In this document: positions 51,553 through 60,369 of the stretch, in pieces
Layout: every line of letters starts with the position of its first letter
Position numbering within the stretch: the stretch's first letter is position 1
Assembly (NCBI RefSeq): GCF_014596525.1
Contig: NZ_MSJP01000008.1
Location: forward strand, 62,001-126,000
Length of the DNA: 64,000 nt
From: Streptomyces sp. CBMA291
GTDB taxonomy: Bacteria; Actinomycetota; Actinomycetes; Streptomycetales; Streptomycetaceae
Direction: 5' to 3'
Notes under the pieces: model-generated
Told to the model about the DNA's origin: nothing
Databases searched by the model: none
The model's input: the letters and a program-made list of their open reading frames with translations, nothing else
Position numbers and translations under genes: made by a program

Positions 51553-53793
51553 TCAGAAGACCAGCCCGAGCCCGTTCGTCGAGAGGTCCGCGTGCGTCTT
51601 CTCCGCCGGTCGGAACGGGACCTTCCAGTCGCCCGTGCTCTTGTACAGCGCGGGCGCGCCCCCGGGCCTGATGCCGAGGAGGTCGGGGCGGCCGTCGCCG
51701 TCGACGTCTCCGGCACCGACGACCCGGGTGAACGTGTTCCAGCCGCCGCCCACCTTCGTACGGGCCGCGAAGGTGCCGTCGCCCTTGCCGAGGTACTGCC
51801 ACAGGACGCCGGACTTGTCGCGGGCGACGAGGTCGCCCGCCGGGCCGCCCGCGATGTTCCCGACGGTCGCGATGTCGTCGTAGACGCCCCAGCCGTGGCC
51901 GATCCGCTTCCGCGCGGCGAAGGGCCTCTTGTAGTCGCCGGTGCCCGCGTAGAGCCAGAGGGCGCCCGACTTGTCGACGGCGAGGGCGTCCGCGCGCCCG
52001 TCGCTCGTGAGGTCGCTCCCGGCCACGATCCTGTCGTAGACGCCCCAGCCGCCGCCGATCCTGATCCGCTCGGTGACGCCTCCGGTGCCGGTGCCCAGGT
52101 AGAGCCAGAGGACGCCCGCCTTGTCCCGGGCCAGCAGGTCGCCGTGGGCCGCGCCGCCGAGGTTTCCGGCCGCCTCGATCCGGTCGTAGATGCCCCAGCC
52201 CCGGCCCATGACGGCCGCCGGCTCGCCCGGGTGGATGCCGGGCTGCTCGCCGACCGTGCCCCGGTAGAGGTCGTGGCGCCAGAGGCGGCCGACGGAGTCC
52301 CGGCTGAGCAGGTCGGGGGTGCCGTTGTCGTTGAAGTCGTGCGGCACGGCCTTCCGGACGATCTTGAGCTGCCCCTTGCGGACGGCGGCGGGGCCGATGC
52401 CGTTGCCCGGGGTGACGACGACCTCCCAGGCGTAGTCGCCGTTGTGGAGCTGCTGGCTTCCGGAGTGGGACGAGGTGGACCAGGCGCCGTCCGTCCACGC
52501 GAACGCCGGGTCGCGGTCCCGCTCCGAGGTGAAGGTCTGCATCTTGCCGGTGCGCAGGTGGCGCAGGGTCAGCGTGGCCTTCTCGACGCCGCGGGAGGCC
52601 TGCCAGCGGAAGGTGAAACCCTTGTTCCGGTCGAGGTCGAGGACGTTCGGCGGGACGGCGACGTCGGTGAGGACCAGCTCCGTGCGCTTGCCGTTCGTCG
52701 CGATCTGCTCGGTCTTCGGGGTTCCGTCGGCGGCGATCGAGACGCGGTAGGCGCCCTGGTCCCGCCCGACGAGGCCGCCGGTCGCGTAGAGGTCGCCGTC
52801 CGGGGTGTACGAGAGGCTGTCGGCCTGGTCGAGCAGCTTCACCCTCTTCCCGGTGGTGAGGCTGTAGGCGGTGAGGGGGTAGTGCACGCTGGGGAGGGAT
52901 GTGCCCAGGCCCTCCTGCTGCCCGTACACGACCCAGTCGCCGAGCACGGCGGTCAGGAAGGAACCGCCGCCCAGCGGCCCCTTCGCCACCGGGACCTCCC
53001 GTACGGTGCCGTCGGCCCGCTTCTTGACGAAGACCCTCGGCTGGTCGCCCGCCCCCTGCTCGGACCAGGCGACGTGCGTCGTGGTGCCCGTGCCGTAGCC
53101 GGTGAGCCCGTCGTGGATCTCCTCGACGGTGTTCTCCGCGAGGTCGATCAGACCCCACTGGCGCTCGTTGTCCTTTCCGAGGAAGGCGATCTCGGCGAGG
53201 CCGGGGGTCCCCTGGGTGACCTGGACGCTGAACGCGTACCCGGGAAGCCCGGCCACCGGTGTCACGTTCTTCGTGTAGCCCGTCCAGGTGTGCTTGCGGA
53301 GCACGGTGCCCTCGGAGGTCCGCACGGTCGTGAAGACCGCGTCGGCCGCCGCGCCGGCGTAACTCACGTACCCGTCCGGCGTGTCGCCGATGGAGACGGT
53401 CCGGTCGAAGCCGCCGCCCGCGCCCGCGAGCCGCTGCCTGACCACTCTCTGGCCCTTGTCCTCCTGGACCTGGTAGTCCTGGGTCCGCGTCGAGTACAGG
53501 CCGAAGTAGCCCGGGGACGACCAGCCGGGCTCGCCCGCGTACGGACGCCAGGTCGTCGCCTTGTCCTTGGGCGAGTACGTGAGGATGCCGTTCACCCCGA
53601 CCCCGGCCAGCCTGTCGTCCGCCGGGTACGGGATCGGGGCCGCGGCGGCGGACGCCGTACCCGCCGCGGAGGCTCCCGCCACCGCCGGGACGGCGCTCGC
53701 GGAGACGGTCAGCGCGCCCGCGCCGAGGGTGACGGCGAGAACGGTGGTGACGGCCGCGGTGAGCCGACGCCGGGCCGGGCGGAAAAGGGTCAC
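51553..53793 (-). CDS. Secreted FG-GAP/VCBS-repeat protein 4
   Basis: A 746-residue exported protein with the same architecture as FG-GAP protein 1: signal peptide to about 33 (SASA), a propeller-like region to about 430 (SYTPDGDLYATGG), a FlgD-like segment (GFTFRWQASRGVEKATLTLRHLRTGKM; NGDYAWEVVVTPGNGIGPA), then FG-GAP repeats (FNDNGTPDLLSRD, RIGGGWGVYDRIVAGSDLTSDGRADALAVD). The GTG at 53793 follows AGGAGGAA. Upstream in-frame codons belong to another frame of the alcohol dehydrogenase region. The promoter-like motif starts 83 bp upstream. Confidence 0.86.
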   Translation of the reverse strand: MTLFRPARRRLTAAVTTVLAVTLGAGALTVSASAVPAVAGASAAGTASAAAAPIPYPADDRLAGVGVNGILTYSPKDKATTWRPYAGEPGWSSPGYFGLYSTRTQDYQVQEDKGQRVVRQRLAGAGGGFDRTVSIGDTPDGYVSYAGAAADAVFTTVRTSEGTVLRKHTWTGYTKNVTPVAGLPGYAFSVQVTQGTPGLAEIAFLGKDNERQWGLIDLAENTVEEIHDGLTGYGTGTTTHVAWSEQGAGDQPRVFVKKRADGTVREVPVAKGPLGGGSFLTAVLGDWVVYGQQEGLGTSLPSVHYPLTAYSLTTGKRVKLLDQADSLSYTPDGDLYATGGLVGRDQGAYRVSIAADGTPKTEQIATNGKRTELVLTDVAVPPNVLDLDRNKGFTFRWQASRGVEKATLTLRHLRTGKMQTFTSERDRDPAFAWTDGAWSTSSHSGSQQLHNGDYAWEVVVTPGNGIGPAAVRKGQLKIVRKAVPHDFNDNGTPDLLSRDSVGRLWRHDLYRGTVGEQPGIHPGEPAAVMGRGWGIYDRIEAAGNLGGAAHGDLLARDKAGVLWLYLGTGTGGVTERIRIGGGWGVYDRIVAGSDLTSDGRADALAVDKSGALWLYAGTGDYKRPFAARKRIGHGWGVYDDIATVGNIAGGPAGDLVARDKSGVLWQYLGKGDGTFAARTKVGGGWNTFTRVVGAGDVDGDGRPDLLGIRPGGAPALYKSTGDWKVPFRPAEKTHADLSTNGLGLVF

Positions 53794-53848
53794 GTGATCA
53801 TTCCTCCTGGGGACGCCGGTTGCCGGGTGCACGCCGTCCGTCCCGTAT

Positions 53849-53876
53849 GACTCACGACAGGACGGATGGTTGTACG
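53849..53876 (-). promoter_or_regulatory. ECF-type promoter-like motif before FG-GAP gene 4
   Basis: On the minus strand: CGTACAACC, 16 bases, GTC, the fourth copy of this element. Confidence 0.58.
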
Positions 53877-53918
53877 GATCCTCGATGTATCCGCACGTCA
53901 GGGCGCCACCACTACGGG

Positions 53919-54977
53919 TTACGAGAAGGTCAGCACCCCCCGTGCCACCCGCCCCGCCGCCGCGTCCTCGACGGCCCGTGCGAAGTCCTCCACCGGATAG
54001 GTGGCCGTGACCAGTTCGTCGAGCAGCAAGGCGCCCGAGCGGTACAGCTCGGCGTAGAGGGCGATGTCCCGCTGGGGGCGGGCGGAGCCGTAGCGGCAGC
54101 CCAGGATCGACTTGTCCAGGAACATCGCGGCGGGCAGGAACGCCGCCTCCGCCTTCGGCGCGGTCATCCCGAGGAGGATCGCCTGCCCGTGCCGGTCGAG
54201 CAGGTCGACGGCGGTGCGGACGAGACCGGTGTGCCCGACGCACTCGAAGACGTGGTCGGCGCCGGTCGGCAGGATCTCCCGGACCGCCCCGGCGGAGGGG
54301 AGGAAGTGCGTGGCGCCGAACCGGCGGGCCGCCGCCTCCTTCGCCGGGTTGGTGTCCACGGCCACGATGGTGAGCGCGCCCGCGATCCTGGCGCCCTGGA
54401 GGACGTTGAGCCCGACGCCCCCGGTGCCGAGGACGACGACGCTCTCGCCCCGGCCGACCCGCGCCCGGTTCAGTACGGCCCCGACCCCGGTCACCACCCC
54501 GCAGCCCATGAGGGCGGCCGAGGTCAGCGGGATATCCTCGGGGATCCGTACCGCCTGGACCGCCTTGACGACCGTCCGTTCGGCGAACGACGAGTTCGAC
54601 GCGAACTGGTGGAGCGGCCGGGCGTCGCCGGTCCGGGTGAACGGCCGGCCCGGCCGCCCGATCGCCTTGCGGCACATGGTCGGCCGCCCCCGGTCGCAGT
54701 CCGCGCAGGCACCGCAGTTGGCGAGCGTGGACAGGGCCACGTGGTCGCCGGGGACGACATGGACGACCCCGGGACCGACCGCCTCGACGACCCCGGCGCC
54801 CTCGTGCCCGAGCACCACCGGCACCGGGAACGGAATGGTCCCGTCGACGACCGACAGATCACTGTGGCAGAGCCCGGCGGCGGCCACCGCCACCAGCACC
54901 TCGCCGGGACCGGGGTCCCGCACCTCCAGATCGTCGACGACGAGGACCCGCTTCCCGTCGAAGACCACGCCCCTCAC
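53919..54977 (-). CDS. Zinc-dependent alcohol dehydrogenase (MDR family)
   Basis: A 352-residue medium-chain dehydrogenase. Catalytic zinc ligands: Cys in AGLCHSDLSV and His in LGHEGAGVVE; structural zinc Cys residues in CGACADCDRGRPTMC; NAD-binding VVVLGTGGVGLNVLQGARIAG. Close relatives are the class III-like and mycothiol/NDMA-type dehydrogenases of actinobacteria. It overlaps the SDR gene by 4 bp and lies in the same operon, so it may oxidise a hydroxyl or aldehyde intermediate of the same pathway. Confidence 0.88.
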   Translation of the reverse strand: MRGVVFDGKRVLVVDDLEVRDPGPGEVLVAVAAAGLCHSDLSVVDGTIPFPVPVVLGHEGAGVVEAVGPGVVHVVPGDHVALSTLANCGACADCDRGRPTMCRKAIGRPGRPFTRTGDARPLHQFASNSSFAERTVVKAVQAVRIPEDIPLTSAALMGCGVVTGVGAVLNRARVGRGESVVVLGTGGVGLNVLQGARIAGALTIVAVDTNPAKEAAARRFGATHFLPSAGAVREILPTGADHVFECVGHTGLVRTAVDLLDRHGQAILLGMTAPKAEAAFLPAAMFLDKSILGCRYGSARPQRDIALYAELYRSGALLLDELVTATYPVEDFARAVEDAAAGRVARGVLTFS

Positions 54978-56131
54978 GAGGCACCACCGGGGGCCGCGCC
55001 GGAGGCCGCGCCGGAGCCGGGACCCGCCGCCGGAGCCGCACCGGAGACCGGAGCCGTACCGGAGACCGAAGCCGCGCGGGAGACCGAAGCCGCGCGGGAG
55101 ACCGAGCCCGTGTCAGATCCCGGAGCCGCTCCGGAGCCCGGAACCGCACCAGGGCCCGGGACCGGCTCCCCCGCACTCGGCCGGGCGTCCGGCCGGGCAT
55201 CCGACCCCGCGTCCGCCCGCGCGTTCGGCCGGTCCCCCGACGCCGCCGCCCTCGCCATCTCCTCAAGGCGGGCCAGCATCGGCATCGGGTCCGTGCCCAC
55301 CGTGCCCGGCAGGAAGTCGGCGATGCGCTGGGGGGTCCAGCCGCCGCCCTCCGCGTAGCCCGCCCGCAGTTCGCGCGGCTGCGCCCAGACCGCGATCTTG
55401 GGGCCCGCGATCGTGTAGACCTGCCCGGTGATCCGTTCCTCCCTGGCCCGGTCGGAGAGGAGGTAGACGACGAGTGCGGCCACGTCCTCCGGCTCCCCGA
55501 TCTCCTTCAGTTCCATCGGTACGTTGGCCGACATGCGGGTCCGCGCCACCGGGGCCACCGCGTTGGCCGTGACGCCGTACTTGTGGAGGCCGAGCGCCGC
55601 CGAGCGGACGAGTGAGATGATCCCGCCCTTGGCGGCGGAGTAGTTGGCCTGGGCCACGGAGCCCTGGTGGTTGCCGCTGGTGAAGCCGACGAGGGTGCCG
55701 CCGCCCTGCCGCCGCATCACCGCCGAGGCCGCCCGGAAGACCGTGAACGTGCCCTTGAGATGGGTCGCGACGACCGGATCCCACTCCTCCTCGGTCATGT
55801 TGAAGAGCATCCGTTCGCGCAGGATGCCCGCCACGCAGACGACCCCGTCGAGCCGTCCGTACGCGGCGAGGGCCACGTCCACGACCCGCTGTCCGCCCGC
55901 CATCGTCGCGATGTCGTCGGCGACCGCGACGGCCGCGCCGCCCGCCGCCTCGATCTCCTTCACCACCGCGTGGGCGACCTCCGATGTCGGTTCCCCGCCC
56001 TCGATCGACACCCCGTAGTCGTTGACGACGACCTTCGCGCCCTCCGCCGCGCACGCGAGGGCGACGGCGCGGCCGATGCCCCGCCCCGCGCCCGTCACGG
56101 CGACGACCTTGCCAGCCAAGAAGTTCCCCAC
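54974..56131 (-). CDS. SDR-family 3-hydroxyacyl-CoA-type dehydrogenase with repetitive tail
   Basis: A 385-residue protein. The first ~300 residues are a short-chain dehydrogenase: cofactor motif TGAGRGIG (14-21), NDYG, active-site Tyr/Lys in YSAAKGG, and a GKVVAVTGAG start; the region VAWAQPRELRAGYAEGGGWTPQRIADFLP is like bile-acid/multifunctional type-2 dehydrogenases. The last ~85 residues are a low-complexity tail of repeated Ala/Ser/Gly/Pro hexads (e.g. SRAASVSRAASVSG), unusual for the family and created by DNA repeats. Operator copies lie upstream. Co-translated with the alcohol dehydrogenase. Confidence 0.86.
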   Translation of the reverse strand: MGNFLAGKVVAVTGAGRGIGRAVALACAAEGAKVVVNDYGVSIEGGEPTSEVAHAVVKEIEAAGGAAVAVADDIATMAGGQRVVDVALAAYGRLDGVVCVAGILRERMLFNMTEEEWDPVVATHLKGTFTVFRAASAVMRRQGGGTLVGFTSGNHQGSVAQANYSAAKGGIISLVRSAALGLHKYGVTANAVAPVARTRMSANVPMELKEIGEPEDVAALVVYLLSDRAREERITGQVYTIAGPKIAVWAQPRELRAGYAEGGGWTPQRIADFLPGTVGTDPMPMLARLEEMARAAASGDRPNARADAGSDARPDARPSAGEPVPGPGAVPGSGAAPGSDTGSVSRAASVSRAASVSGTAPVSGAAPAAGPGSGAASGAAPGGAS

Positions 56132-56153
56132 GCCCGGCCCCTTCCCGCAATTT

Positions 56154-56168
56154 CTGACGGTCCGTTAG
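56154..56168. promoter_or_regulatory. Operator CTGACG-GTC-CGTTAG (SDR side)
   Basis: One mismatch from CTGACG-N3-CGTCAG; 23 bp upstream of the SDR start on the minus strand. Confidence 0.68.
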
Positions 56169-56187
56169 ATTCGTTCGTGGTCCGGAT

Positions 56188-56202
56188 TCTACGGTCCGTC
56201 AG
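56188..56202. promoter_or_regulatory. Operator TCTACG-GTC-CGTCAG (cyclase side)
   Basis: The right arm and spacer match; the left arm has drifted. 31 bp upstream of the cyclase start. Confidence 0.62.
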
Positions 56203-56232
56203 ATACCGGAGAACAAGCCCCCGGAGGCCCCG

Positions 56233-57159
56233 ATGTCTCTGCCCGCCGCCTTCCACGAGATCGCCGCACGCGTCAACAACTGGGGCCGCTGGGGCCGGGA
56301 CGACGAGATCGGCACGCTCAATCTGGTCACCGACGAGGTCGTACGGGAGGCCGTCGCCACCGTCCGTTCGGGGCTGCGGATCCCGCTCGCCGTCGACCTC
56401 AAGCAGGACGGCGTCCAGACCGGCGTGATCCCCGGCCGGGTCAACCCACTGCATGTGATGGTCCAGGTCAACCAAGAGCTTTTCGGGCCCGGTACGGTCG
56501 CCACCAGCGACGACGCCGTGACCCTGGGCCTTCAGGCGGGCACCCACTGGGACGCCCTGACGCATGTCTCGCACTCGGGCCGCATCTACAACGGGCGCCC
56601 CGCCGCCACCGTCACCCCGCACGGCCGTTCCGCGTTCAGCGGTATCCACACCGCCCGCCATCTGGTCTCGCGCGGTGTGCTGCTCGACGTGGCCGCCGCG
56701 AAGGGGCTCGAACGGCTGCCGGGCTCGCACGCGGTCACCCCGGAGGACCTGGACGAGGCGGCGGAGTTCGGCGGGGTGACCGTACGCCCCGGTGACGTGG
56801 TGCTCGTCCGCACCGGGCAACTGCGGACGTATCTGGCCGGGGACCGGCACGGGTACGCTTTTCCGTCACCCGGGCTCTCGGTCCGCACCCCGGAGTGGTT
56901 CCACGCGCGGGATGTCGCCGCCGTCGCCAACGACACGCTCACCTTCGAGATCTTCCCGCCGGAGATCGAGGACCTGTGGATGCCGGTGCACGCCCTGGAC
57001 CTGGTGGAGATGGGGATGCTCCAGGGGCAGAACTGGAACCTGGAGGAACTGTCCACAGCCTGTGCACAGGAACGGCGCTACGCCTTCCTGCTCTCCGCGA
57101 TGCCGGAACCCTTCGTCGGCGGCACGGGGACCCCGGTGGCTCCGGTGGCCGTTCTGTAG
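56233..57159 (+). CDS. Cyclase-family hydrolase (kynurenine formamidase-like)
   Basis: A 308-residue metal-dependent hydrolase of the cyclase family. The motif GTHWDALTHVSHSG carries the His/Asp metal ligands; GVLLDVAAAKGLERLPGSHAVTPEDLDEAAEF and PGDVVLVRTGQ follow, as in formamidase and isatin-hydrolase relatives. Family members open amide or ring bonds or act on cyclic CoA-derived acids. Start ATG 56233, GGAGG 10 bases upstream. Divergent from the SDR gene, with operators between. Confidence 0.85.
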   Translation: MSLPAAFHEIAARVNNWGRWGRDDEIGTLNLVTDEVVREAVATVRSGLRIPLAVDLKQDGVQTGVIPGRVNPLHVMVQVNQELFGPGTVATSDDAVTLGLQAGTHWDALTHVSHSGRIYNGRPAATVTPHGRSAFSGIHTARHLVSRGVLLDVAAAKGLERLPGSHAVTPEDLDEAAEFGGVTVRPGDVVLVRTGQLRTYLAGDRHGYAFPSPGLSVRTPEWFHARDVAAVANDTLTFEIFPPEIEDLWMPVHALDLVEMGMLQGQNWNLEELSTACAQERRYAFLLSAMPEPFVGGTGTPVAPVAVL

Positions 57160-57406
57160 ACGCGGAGACGGAGAACGGCGCGGGCTCCACGGGGACGGTG
57201 CGAGGGGTACGGAGAACGGCGCGCGGCCCCGGGCGACCGGTCGGTGGCGGTGTCCGCGCGCGCCCCGAGCGCGGCGCGGATCCCGCCACCCGGCCGCGAT
57301 CCGCTCGCGCCGAGGGCGCCCGCCCGGCAGACGCGCCAGGCCGTGCGGCCCTCGGCTCCCCTCACCGCGAATCACTCATCCAGGGTGGACAAAACTGGAC
57401 GAACCG

Positions 57407-57856
57407 TCAACACGGCACCCGTCCGGGGGACACGGCGCCCTCCTCGCGCGCGGGCGGCACCGGGGCCGGGGCCCGGTCGATCTCGCACCAGATGCTCTTC
57501 CCCGCCCCCTCGGGCTCCCAGCCCCACCGGTCCGCGAGTCCGTCCACCAGCTCAAGGCCGCGCCCGTTGGTGTCGTCGCCCAGCGCGTGCCGGGGCAGCG
57601 GCGGGCGGGAGCTGCGGTCGGAGACCTCGACCCGTACCGATCCCTCGGCGGCGAAGAGCATCCGGAGCACGGCCGGGCAGCCGGTGTGCACCACGGCGTT
57701 GGTGACCAGCTCCGAGACGATCAGCACCAGCGTCTCGGCCAGCGGTTCGTCCTCGCCTATGCCCGAGCCGGCGAGCCGCGAGCGGGCCCACCTCCTGGCT
57801 CGCCCCACCTCGGCCGGGTCGGCCCCGACCTCCAACTGAACCTGAAGCACCTGCAC
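57407..57856 (-). CDS. HATPase anti-sigma/regulatory kinase-like protein
   Basis: A 149-residue GHKL ATPase like the one at 25202-25615: N-box LIVSELVTNAVVHTG and G-box GDDTNGRGLELVDGLADRWG. Single-domain. The GTG at 57856 is a weak start with no clear ribosome site; an internal GTG three codons later is possible. No partner STAS or sigma gene adjoins it. Confidence 0.82.
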   Translation of the reverse strand: MQVLQVQLEVGADPAEVGRARRWARSRLAGSGIGEDEPLAETLVLIVSELVTNAVVHTGCPAVLRMLFAAEGSVRVEVSDRSSRPPLPRHALGDDTNGRGLELVDGLADRWGWEPEGAGKSIWCEIDRAPAPVPPAREEGAVSPGRVPC

Positions 57857-57980
57857 CGCTCACACCATCCGAACCGGCGGACACACCTTCACGGAACGTG
57901 ATTCCCTTACGGGACAGCATGGTTGGCGTGCAGACACCGCAACAAGCGCTTCGGGCATATTCCAGCGCGAAGGAGTACGC

Positions 57981-58148
57981 ATGGTCCATACTGTGCGACG
58001 CACGTCGCGGGGAGTCGAACGCCGGGCACGAGAAGCGGACATACCCTCCCACGGGGCCGCCTCCGGGGCGACACCGGGACGTTCCGGGGCAACGAGCACT
58101 CGCACTCGACGGAGCGTACCGGAGCCGGAAGCCGACTCCGGTCCGTGA
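57981..58148 (+). CDS. Possible small basic protein, 55 residues
   Basis: An ATG at 57981 has an ideal ribosome site (AAGGAG, 6 bases) and opens a 55-codon frame with 14 Arg residues (MVHTVRRTSRGVERRAREAD...). The sequence is not recognised and third-position GC is lower than in neighbours, so it could be noise. It lies divergent from the HATPase gene. Confidence 0.3.
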   Translation: MVHTVRRTSRGVERRAREADIPSHGAASGATPGRSGATSTRTRRSVPEPEADSGP

Positions 58149-58222
58149 CGGCCCGGCCGAAGGACACAACCCGGTATCGACGTTCCGTGACCCGGCGAAA
58201 GCGGAGCGCGACCGGTTCCGGG

Positions 58223-59119
58223 TCAGAGCGCGGCGGCCAGGGCCTCCTCCGCGCGGGCGGCGGGCAGCCGGAGCGCGGCCCGCACCCAGGCCCGCTTGAG
58301 GTGCAGATGGACGTCCGCCTCCCAGGTGAAGCCCATGCCCCCGAAGACCTGGAGGCAGTCCCGGGCGTTTCCGGTGGCGGCCGTGTCGGCGAGCAGTTTC
58401 GCCCCGGCGATCTCGGCGGGGTCGGCGGTGAGGGAGGCCGCGCGGACGGCGGCGCGGGCGAGTTCGGCCCGCACCAGCATCCCCGCGCACAGGTGCTTGA
58501 CGGCCTGGAAGCCGCCGATCGGGCGCCCGAACTGTTCCCTCTCCCGGGCGTACGAGACGGCCGCCTCCGTACTCCACCGCGCGCTTCCGACCTGCTCGGC
58601 GGCGGTGAGGAGCACGGCGGGACCGACGGCGGGACCGACGGCCCGACCAGCCGTGTCCCCCGCGAACCGGCCCGGCACCCGGTGCAGCGGTGTCAGCGGG
58701 TCGACCGGGCGGATCGGCACCGCGCCCGAGGCGTCGCCGAGTACCACGTCGGACTCCGTCAGCCAGGGCACGAGCCCTTCGGAGACGTCGGTGACCACGG
58801 TGGTGCCCTCCGCCGCCCCGGGGACGCCTCCCGCCGCGAGATGGGTGGCGACCAGGGGGCCCGGGAGCAGGGCCCGGCCCGCCTCCTCGAAGAGCAGGAC
58901 CGCCTCGGGCAGCCCGAGCCCCACCCCGCCCTCCTCCTCGGGGAGCCGCAGGGCGAAGAACCCGGCGGCGCCCAGCTCCCGCCACAGCTTCCGGTCGAGC
59001 GCCGGGGCGTCGACGGCCGCCCGCAGGGCCGCCCGGTCGAAGCGGCGCGCGAGCATCTCCCGTACGCCCCTGCGCAGCGCCTTCTGGTCCTCGGTGAGTC
59101 GGAAGTCCACGGTGGTCAC
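58223..59119 (-). CDS. Acyl-CoA dehydrogenase, second subunit-like
   Basis: A 298-residue acyl-CoA dehydrogenase-like protein, shorter than the usual ~380. N-terminal helices (FRLTEDQKALRRGVREMLARRF) and C-terminal helical domain (YAREREQFGRPIGGFQAVKHLCAGM; DCLQVFGGMGFTWEADVHLHLKRAW) are present; the middle beta domain is much reduced. The GTG at 59119 overlaps the upstream gene by 4 bp. In sterol side-chain breakdown such unequal pairs (FadE28/FadE29 type) form alpha2beta2 heterotetramers; the adjoining gene is the likely partner. Confidence 0.86.
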   Translation of the reverse strand: MTTVDFRLTEDQKALRRGVREMLARRFDRAALRAAVDAPALDRKLWRELGAAGFFALRLPEEEGGVGLGLPEAVLLFEEAGRALLPGPLVATHLAAGGVPGAAEGTTVVTDVSEGLVPWLTESDVVLGDASGAVPIRPVDPLTPLHRVPGRFAGDTAGRAVGPAVGPAVLLTAAEQVGSARWSTEAAVSYAREREQFGRPIGGFQAVKHLCAGMLVRAELARAAVRAASLTADPAEIAGAKLLADTAATGNARDCLQVFGGMGFTWEADVHLHLKRAWVRAALRLPAARAEEALAAAL

Positions 59120-60369
59120 CGGCCCTTCGGCAGGCCGAGGAGGCGCTCGGCGACGATGGTGCGCTGGATCTGGGAGGTGCCGGCCGCGATCGTGTAGGCG
59201 AGGGAGGAGAGCCGGTCGAGGTTCCAGGGCCGGTCGAGGTCGAGCGCGTCGGGTCCGAGGACGTCGGCGGCCGTGTCGTACAGCTCCTGGCGTGCGTGCG
59301 AGTAGTGCAGCTTGAAGACGGAGCCGCCGGTGCCGGGCACTCCGCCGGTCGCCTGGGCCTCGCTGACCTGGGCCTGCACCAGCCGCCACAGGGCGCGGAA
59401 CTCGGCGGAGAGCCTGCCGAGGCGGCGGCGCAGGACGGGGTCGTCCCAGGTGCCGTTCTCCCGGGCGGTGCGGGCGAGTTCGCCGAGGAGGCGGCGGCAG
59501 GCGACGACCTCGCCCGCGAAGGCGGTGCCGCGTTCGAAGGAGAGGGTGACGAGGGTGACGCGCCAGCCGTCGTTCTCGGCGCCGACCCGGTGGGTGACGG
59601 GGACGCGGACCTCGTCGAGGAAGACCTCGGCGAACTCGGTGGACCCGGCGAGGGTGCGCAGCGGCCGTACGGTGACGCCGGGGGCGTCCATGGGCAGGGC
59701 GAGCCAGCTGATGCCCCGGTGGCGGGGGGCGTCGGGGTCGGTCCTGACGAGGAGTTCGCACCAGTCGGCGACTTCGGCGTGGGAGGTCCAGATCTTGTGG
59801 CCGGTGACGACGTACGCGTCGCCGTCCCGGACCGCCCGGGTGCGCAGCGAGGCCAGGTCGGAGCCCGCGCCGGGTTCGCTGAAGCCCTGGCACCAGACCT
59901 CGTCGCCGCGCAGGATGGGCCCGAGCCAGCGGGCGCGCTGCTCGGGGGTGCCCTCGGCGGCGATGGTGGGCCCGGCGTGGAGGAGTCCGACGAAGTTGGC
60001 GCCGACGTAGGGGGCTCCGGCGCGCTCGGTCTCCTCCAGGAAGATCAGCCGCTGGGCCGGGGAGACACCCGCGCCCGTACTCGTACCCGTACCCGTATCG
60101 GCGTCCCCGGACCCGGACCCGGCCCCGTCCCCGGACACGGACCCGGACCCGCCCCCGGACCCGGACCCGCCCCCGGACCCGTCCCCGCTCCCGTACCCCT
60201 CGACCCATCCCGCCTCGTGCAGCCTGCGCTGCCAGCCGCAGTCGTAGGCGCGGCGGGCGGGCCAGTCCAGGGGGTCGGGGCGGGCGGGGAGGGTGGGCAG
60301 GGTGGCGGCGAGCCAGGCCCGCAGCCGGGCGCGGTACTCCTGCTCCTCGGGGGTGGCGGTGAGGTCCAT
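59116..60369 (-). CDS. Acyl-CoA dehydrogenase with Gly/Ser insertion
   Basis: A 417-residue acyl-CoA dehydrogenase. Flavin/substrate motifs: WCQGFSEPGAGSDLASLRTRAVRDGDAYVVTGHKIWTS, LAYTIAAGTSQIQRTIVAERLLGLPKG. The usual helix-turn WPxxYGG after GWV has been replaced by ~40 residues of Gly/Ser/Asp/Thr repeats (GSGDGSGGGSGSGGGSGS...), encoded by hexameric repeats at about 60066-60197. Whether the enzyme still folds around that loop is uncertain. One-base stop/start overlap with the amidohydrolase gene. Probable partner of the following short dehydrogenase. Confidence 0.86.
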   Translation of the reverse strand: MDLTATPEEQEYRARLRAWLAATLPTLPARPDPLDWPARRAYDCGWQRRLHEAGWVEGYGSGDGSGGGSGSGGGSGSVSGDGAGSGSGDADTGTGTSTGAGVSPAQRLIFLEETERAGAPYVGANFVGLLHAGPTIAAEGTPEQRARWLGPILRGDEVWCQGFSEPGAGSDLASLRTRAVRDGDAYVVTGHKIWTSHAEVADWCELLVRTDPDAPRHRGISWLALPMDAPGVTVRPLRTLAGSTEFAEVFLDEVRVPVTHRVGAENDGWRVTLVTLSFERGTAFAGEVVACRRLLGELARTARENGTWDDPVLRRRLGRLSAEFRALWRLVQAQVSEAQATGGVPGTGGSVFKLHYSHARQELYDTAADVLGPDALDLDRPWNLDRLSSLAYTIAAGTSQIQRTIVAERLLGLPKGR

